Part shown: positions 26,606-31,521 of the stretch, piece by piece
How positions within the stretch are numbered: position 1 is the stretch's first letter
Layout of the letters: the number at the start of each line of letters is the position of its first letter
Source of the DNA: Macrocybe gigantea
Taxonomy: Eukaryota > Basidiomycota > Agaricomycetes > Agaricales > Callistosporiaceae
DNA: 31,521 nt
Direction: 5' to 3'
Assembly: GCA_011319805.1 (NCBI GenBank)
Contig: SJRY01000223.1
Coordinates: 1 to 31,521 of the forward strand
Notes under the pieces: generated by a model
Told to the model about the DNA's origin: nothing
What the model saw: the letters and a program-made list of their open reading frames with translations, nothing else
Databases searched by the model: none
Made by a program: the position numbers and the translations under genes

Positions 26606-28456
26606 GATGCGTCGGCCTCCGCATTACGCTGCGGGGAGGCATTAGGATAATTGCTACCTGATCGTTTGCGATCACGTACCAGCTTATAATGTTCCTTGAT
26701 CCAATCTGGATCAAAGCGATTTTTCCAGAAGGGACACTTCCGGTCATCAGTGGAGTGGTCTCGGCCACAGCTGAGACACTTAGGAGGATGAGGGCAGGGC
26801 TGGCCCGCCGGAGTAGCCTCACGAGGAGGGTTAGCCTTGGGTCGAGCTTTGCAGCAAGACGCCAGGGTGCGATGGTGTTCCTTTCTGTGAGATTCCCCAC
26901 AGATCGGGCAGCGAAGAGATTGCTGGTTGCACTTCAATGCAGAGTGCCCCCAGCGCCAGCAGCGTTCGCAAAGAGGAACTCCCGGCGAAGAGAGAGCGGC
27001 CTTGAATCGGCAACGCCAATTCCTGACCATAACTGTACAATTGTCCAGAGCCTTTACGTTCTGGCCAGTTGACGTGTCTTCGATGTTGAACCAGACGGTT
27101 GCAGTATCGGAATTCTTGGAGTTGCGCATGACACGCGGTACCCCAACGAGAGTAATGAGATCTGAGAAGGAAGAGTCTCGAAGAATCTCGTAAGCCTGCC
27201 GGGCAGTGATAATGCTACCATCGGCATTGAAATAGGGAACGTCGAGCAGTTTCAAATAAGAAACGCTCGTCGGGATTGCGAGCTCGACAGTAGATCCTGC
27301 CGGAGCACAGCGGAGAGCGGCCTCACGCAAAATGCTGAGGTCTTTCGGAGAAGCCACCCTCGTCATCAAGCAAGAGAACGAGGAGGCGGAATGATCCTGG
27401 ATAGATTCGCACCGAATCCAGGACTTACCAGAGGTCAACGCCCTATTAAGGGCATTAAGGAGAGCTCCGGCGGCAACAGAATCGTTGTCAGCCGGAAAAG
27501 AGTAGCTGACCCGGACGTTACGACGGGACGGTCCATGAGAAGTGGACTTCGCCTTCTTCTTAGGTGGTCCAGACGGCTCCCCGGTTGCTTCCTTTTGCAA
27601 GGAGACAATCTTCTCTGCGGGGAGGTGTGGGAATGTCTTTGCCAAGGCTACAATAGCCTCGGCAGGAGTGTTGGCCGGTTGGGCCAAGGCTTGCGCATAG
27701 GAGCGCTTACCGGAAGATGGGAGTAGCCCTATTGACCGGAGGAGGCGGTCCACGTCCAGGAGTCCGGGAACGAGATCGCGCGCGAGGGGGTGGAGGAGGG
27801 CGGTTTGGGTTCCGAGCCGGTCTCGGAGGCGGGGCGCCCTGGTTCGAACGTGAGTCCTCCGGTCGCACTGTACCAGAGGGGGAGTGGTGAGTGGCGGGAT
27901 CAGCAAAGCGAGTTGATTTCCCGCGCGAGGGAAGGTGCGCATTTACAATACTCTGCAAGCGCGCTCCGAGTTCATGCTGAGGTCCCTGAAGAGTAGGGAC
28001 GGAAAACATGTTAACATCGCCAGCAGTAGCGACCAAGGCCGCAATACCCTCAGCGATGGCATACTGGTAGCCCGCCGGGATGGAGACGGATGCTTTGCCG
28101 ACCTTGAGGATCCAATCCTTAAGGGCGGCGAGGGACTCGGTAGCGGCCTTCGCTTCACCGTGAAGGAACCGATGCCCTTCAGGAAAGATCGCAATACCGA
28201 TAGAATTGTCGTTATAAGCTGCCTCCATGGACAGCATCGACGGAGATGGAGGAACGGGGGGTTCGGTAGACCCAGTCCGATTCGAGGGACCAGCGTCGTC
28301 GGTATCCATTAAACCATCGCCGCCTTGGAAGAGAAGGCTCCTATCCCCGAGGGGGAAGGAGCGGGGGGTCAGAGGGGCCTGAGGGGTCCGCCCAGGGTGC
28401 GGGTTTAGCGGTGGAGGCCCACCGCTGCCAACAATGTTGAGCGGATCATCGCTCAT
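26602..28456 (-). pseudogene. LINE J ORF1 (gag-like, about 618 codons, one frameshift)
   Basis: The N-terminal half (28456 to about 27720) has MSDDPLNIV, a Pro-rich leader, the AYNDNSIGIAIFPEG block, AKAATESLAALKDWILKVG (about 28140) and a Pro/Arg-rich segment. A frameshift near 27720 moves to the second frame, which runs to 26602. That half has SSGKRSYAQALAQ, a basic stretch PPKKKAKS (possible nuclear signal, about 27560), a middle RNA-binding-like region (about 27520-27030), knuckle CX2C-X4-H-X4-C (CERCWRWGHSALKC, about 26975) and further Cys/His groups (CPICGES; CLSCGRDH-X6-C about 26775). Except for the frameshift it looks intact. Confidence 0.9.
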
Positions 28457-28653
28457 TGAAAAACTCTAATAAATCGGTGGATTTTCAGCCGATTTTCGCG
28501 ATTTTAAAAACGGGGAGTGCTCAAGGATATAGGTATCCGGATCTGCAACCTGATCAAAGATCGTCCCAAGTGTTGTCGCCGTAGAACGAGGAGTGCGATT
28601 TGTGAGAGTTGTTTACAGTTGTTTACAAGTGGGGGTTGTGGAAAGCGAAGCTG
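28457..28653 (-). promoter_or_regulatory. LINE J 5' UTR
   Basis: The minus strand starts AGCTTCGCTTTCCACAAC and holds the CCCACTTGTAAAC block, CTACGGCGACAACACTTGGG, GATCAGGTTGCAGATCC, and GAAAATCGGCTGAAAATCC just upstream of TTTATTAGAGTTTTTCA-ATG. The same order in A, H and I defines the element's 5' terminus. As in other LINEs it should contain the internal Pol II promoter; no TATA is evident. Confidence 0.65.
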
Positions 28654-30942
28654 AGACCTCCTTGGTCGAAGGGGGGGTATTGCCCATGAATGGAGCAAAT
28701 CCCAAGTCGATAGACGGACGAGGGTCTGCACTATTGCGCGAAAAATGCTGTAGTTCAGTTTTGTTGTGTTCTACAACAAGGCCGAAGTCCGTGAAGAGGT
28801 TGTGCACAAGTGCGTATGCCCTCTGCAGTTTTGGGACATTGTCCACTGTGGATTTGGACTGGGCAATAATCAGTCCATCATCAACGAATGACATGATAAC
28901 TGGCATGTCACCAGCTTTCTGATATAATTTCAGCACCGGCGCTAAGTAAAGCGCTGACAATACTGGAGAGAGAGCAGAGCCTTGACCAACCCCAACGTCG
29001 GCGTCGAACTCTGGAGAGATAGCGCTGCGCCAGGCATAGGAAGTCTTGCGCCCAACGAGATACGATTCAAAGAACTTTGACACTTGTCGTGCAAAGCCTC
29101 CGTATTGAAGAATCCTCACTAACATATGGTGGTTAAGTGAGGGAAAATATTGAGCAACATCAAGGCGATGACACTCGTTTTGAAGCCCCTAGACCATCCT
29201 TGACGGATAATGTGGGTAAGGAAGACTCCAGCTCCTCAGTTGAATTCTGACGGATACCGCCGAACTGTTTCAGATTGAAGACAGCAAATTTGGTCGCTTC
29301 GTACTGCATATGCTGTGCCAGCATTTTCTCGACAAGCTTGCCCAGGGTATTCAAAAGCACAATTGGACGAAAGGCTTTGGGGTATCATATGCAGGTTTGC
29401 CAGATTCGGAATGATAAACCGACAAGCTCTGCTTGAAGTACGAGGGCCAATGCCCCAGATCTAAACATGCATTTGCAATGTTCAAGATAAATGCAGCTAC
29501 GTGAGGGAACCTCACCAGCTGTTTAACATGGCTCCAAGACAGATGATCTGGTCCTGGTGCCGATGTATTGCTACAAGGCTCCAAGGACTCTCGAAGTTCT
29601 GTAGAGAAAGGGACCCAGTCCCTTACCGGATGTGCTTCGGTCATTAAGGCAATCCAAATTAACTGCGCGATCAGACGCAGCGTTTATAAGACTTATCAAG
29701 CGCATTCCAAAGTGCTTCGATAGAATTGCACGGCTGTCCCTGATAGGAGAAGCTTCGTAGTGGTAAAGGTCTCGTTTCGTCCATGCAGCTAAGTCCCATG
29801 GACGACGAGATTTCTCGGCAACCTCTTTGATTCGCTGATCAAAGAAGGCACGTTTAGCATCTTGACAGCTCGCCGCCAGAGCGATGATCCCTTTCAGTAT
29901 GGGTTTGTCTGAAAGTATCAAGGGTCTCAGAGCAATGCTGGTTCCACCAACCTTTGCTCCGTTTCGAAAGCTTGCATTCCTTAGATGAAGGTTCCAAGCT
30001 CAGTCAATGGCCTTTGATAGTGTCGACAAGACGCTCTCGAGGTCATTATTAGTCTCGATAGGGACAATGTCCATTCCGAGAAGATCAACAGCCATGTCAG
30101 AGATAAACTCCCGCACACTGTCTTTGCTTAGCATTCAATGCTGGACAGATAAGTCAAGCAGGGGAACGTCCAACACAAGTGAGAAGAGAATGGTCTGATG
30201 TCAACTTGAGCACATCGACGATGCGAGGATGACAATCCACACTACGATGGGAATGAACATCAAATCAATAACCAAGGGCTGGAGCTCGGGGTTATGTGAA
30301 AATGAACGTCGGCCCAGGGTTGCTGGGTTCTGACCATTCTAGACCAAGATCAAGAGCTGCATTACACAGCATCTCTCCTCGGAACGCTGCGAGTTATGAC
30401 TCCATCCCAGAGTTCATAATGACAATTGAAGTCCCCTCCGAGGTAACTCAAATTGGGAAAATCAGACGCTCTGCACAATCATGCAGGAGACGGATGGCGC
30501 TAGCATCCACATCAGAGTAGGCATTAGCGAGAAAAGAGAGGCTCGCCAGAGTGGCAAAGCTAACAATCATAAAGGTCGTGACTATCTAGGTCACGAGGAG
30601 GGATGGATGCAGGTGACGAAGCCTGTTATGTACATAGGCCATAACCCGAGAAGGATCCTCGAGAGATGACGGCGGGACAATGCAGGTCCAGTCTGGATGA
30701 GTGGGACCACCAATTACCGCCTCACCCTCAAACATTGTGGGCAGATGGAGCGTGTCTTACAGATTCCAAGGGGTTCTTGGAAAAACAAAATATCATAGTC
30801 CTCTCCAAGGGTGGAGAGGAGAACGTCCATATGTACATATTTCTATTTACATTTTGAGAGAAAATACGAAACGAAGAAATCAAAGAGCGTCTGCCTGGCC
30901 CAGGACAATAGCCGAGGCTGATCCACTGGAGGTGTCGCTCAT
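28654..30942 (-). pseudogene. LINE L ORF2 remnant: endonuclease to RT palm
   Basis: The frames are scattered, but the blocks keep order. FSQNVNR lies at about 30855; the endonuclease GDFNCHYELW at about 30430; LSVQH-TGA-MLSKDS at about 30150-30120 (stop in frame between endonuclease and linker); RRPWDLAAW about 29800; CSNTSAPGPDHLSWSH about 29560; LNTLGKLVEKMLA about 29340; and an almost intact RT stretch 29125-28680 with GVGQGSALSPVLSALYL and SFVDDGLIIAQ. It ends in the GNTP stretch before WRYLG. There are more than six frameshifts, so it is non-functional. Confidence 0.88.
30939..30942 (-). other. ATGA overlap of ORF1 stop and ORF2 start (copy L)
   Basis: Third example of the same four-base overlap in the family, on the minus strand. 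Confidence 0.8.
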
Positions 30943-31521
30943 GATGCGTCGGCCTCCGCATTACGCTGTGGGGAGGCATTAGAACGTTTGGGACTTGATC
31001 GTGTTCGATCACGTACAGCTGATAGTGTTGTTTGATCCCACTCGGGATCAAAGCGATTCTTCCAGAAGGCGCACTTCCGGTCGTCGGTGGAGTGGTCTTT
31101 GCCACAGCTAAGACACTTTGGAGCATGCGGGCAGGGTTGACCTGCCAGGGTTGCCTCACGGGAGGGTTGGCCTTGGGTCGTGCCTTACAGCAGGACGCCA
31201 GGGTGCGGTGATGTTCTTTTCTGTGGGATTCCCCACAGAGCGGACAGCAAAGGGACTGCTGGTTGCACTTAAGAGCTGATGCCCCAGCGCCAACAGCGTT
31301 CGCAGAGAGGAACTCCCGGCGAAGAGAGAGCGGCCTTGAATCAGCAGCACCAGTTCCTGACCATGACGGTGCAATTGTCCAGAGCTTTAACATTCTGGCC
31401 AGTTGACGTGTCTTCGATATTGAACCAGATGGTTGCAGTATCAGAATTTTTAGAGTTGCGCATAACACGCAACTCCAATGAGAGTAATGAGATCTGAAAT
31501 GAAGAATCTCGGAGAATCTCA
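30939..31521 (-). pseudogene. LINE L ORF1 C-terminal part (zinc knuckles)
   Basis: The minus strand covers the TATVWFNI-like stretch (about 31440, frameshifted), the DNCTVMVRNW stretch (about 31370), the first knuckle CERCWRWG (about 31300, frameshift just after it), the CPLCGESHRKEHHRTLASCC stretch (about 31240-31185), a CLSCGKDHS-like group (about 31110-31085) and the C-terminus with the stop overlapping the ORF2 ATG. The N-terminal part lies outside the window. Confidence 0.85.

Larger units (their letters stand above)
22311..28653 (-). mobile_element. LINE J: full-length copy, best preserved
   Basis: On the minus strand: 5' UTR (28653-28457), ORF1 (28456-26602), ORF2 (26605-22704), 3' UTR (22703-22331) and A tail (T at 22311-22330). 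Length is about 6.3 kb. Many codons that are TGA or TGG-type losses elsewhere are still CGN here. Only a few frameshifts and two or so stops disable it, so it is a good base for a family consensus. No target duplication is visible: the left flank is LINE I and the right flank is LINE L. Confidence 0.92.
28654..31521 (-). mobile_element. LINE L: partial copy running off the right edge
   Basis: Minus-strand sequence from mid ORF1 (31521) through the ORF1/ORF2 overlap (30942-30939) and the endonuclease to the RT region after the FVDD motif (28654), where it is cut at the 5' end of LINE J. Many 1-nt deletions give it the most broken frames of the long copies. The rest of its RT, RNase H, finger and 3' UTR are absent here. 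Confidence 0.88.

Noticed and set aside
22100..28700. LINE I and LINE L as the two halves of one element split by J
   Set aside because: They lie on opposite strands and both contain the endonuclease and linker region, so they are separate copies.
1..31521. CRISPR array, bacterial operon, tRNA or rRNA gene
   Set aside because: No regularly spaced short repeats, no ribosome-binding-site gene strings and no complete cloverleaf were seen. The tRNA-like heads lack a full tRNA fold and are part of the module.

Overview
The window is a piece of transposon-packed fungal chromosome. I found no tRNA or rRNA gene and no ordinary host gene. Nearly every base belongs to one family of non-LTR retrotransposon (LINE), to a small amount of Ty1/copia LTR element, or to an unfamiliar tRNA-headed module joined to LINE sequence. 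The LINE has a gag-like ORF1 with CCHC knuckles. Its ORF2 carries an APE-type endonuclease, a reverse transcriptase with the FVDD motif, an RNase H-like domain and a C-terminal CX1C-X7-H-X4-C finger. ORF2 style (GVGQGSALSP, SFVDDGL, WRYLGFFLD) and the encoded RNase H resemble LINEs abundant in TE-rich agaricomycete basidiomycetes. That placement comes from family knowledge; the species cannot be named.

Layout, left to right. 1-560: tail of an old LINE ORF2 (+). 561-1491: LINE A (+), 5' UTR and the start of ORF1. 1492-3712: LINE B (-), 5' truncated. 3713-4862: chimera C (-), about 95 bp of LINE 3' end joined to a ~1.06 kb module. 4863-5674: copia leader-like DNA, a primer-binding site and a 5' LTR (-). 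5675-13100: LINE D (+), split by insertion E (-, 5844-6437) and by a second chimera (+, 7204-12352), which is itself split by LINE F (+, 9513-12010). 13101-13358: LINE G fragment (-). 13359-13874: copia 3' LTR, polypurine tract and RNase H end (-). 13875-20015: LINE H (+), near full length. 20030-22310: LINE I (+), internally deleted. 22311-28653: LINE J (-), full length and among the best preserved. 28654-31521: LINE L (-), running off the window.

Target-site duplications make the nesting explicit: E in D, the chimera in D, F inside the chimera, and H at the copia/I junction. All copies are broken by frameshifts, nonsense codons or truncation. J and F are the best templates for the family.

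The most interesting object is the module (7204-8152 and 3807-4862). It has a tRNA-like head, a body rich in CACATGAC/CACGTGAC, and a 10-bp terminal hairpin whose arms differ completely between the copies yet still pair. In both copies it ends at the same AAACTT and then joins the LINE at unrelated points. One copy is bounded, together with its LINE part, by a single 15-bp target-site duplication, so module plus LINE inserted as one unit. This is reminiscent of the MINE chimeras of Magnaporthe.
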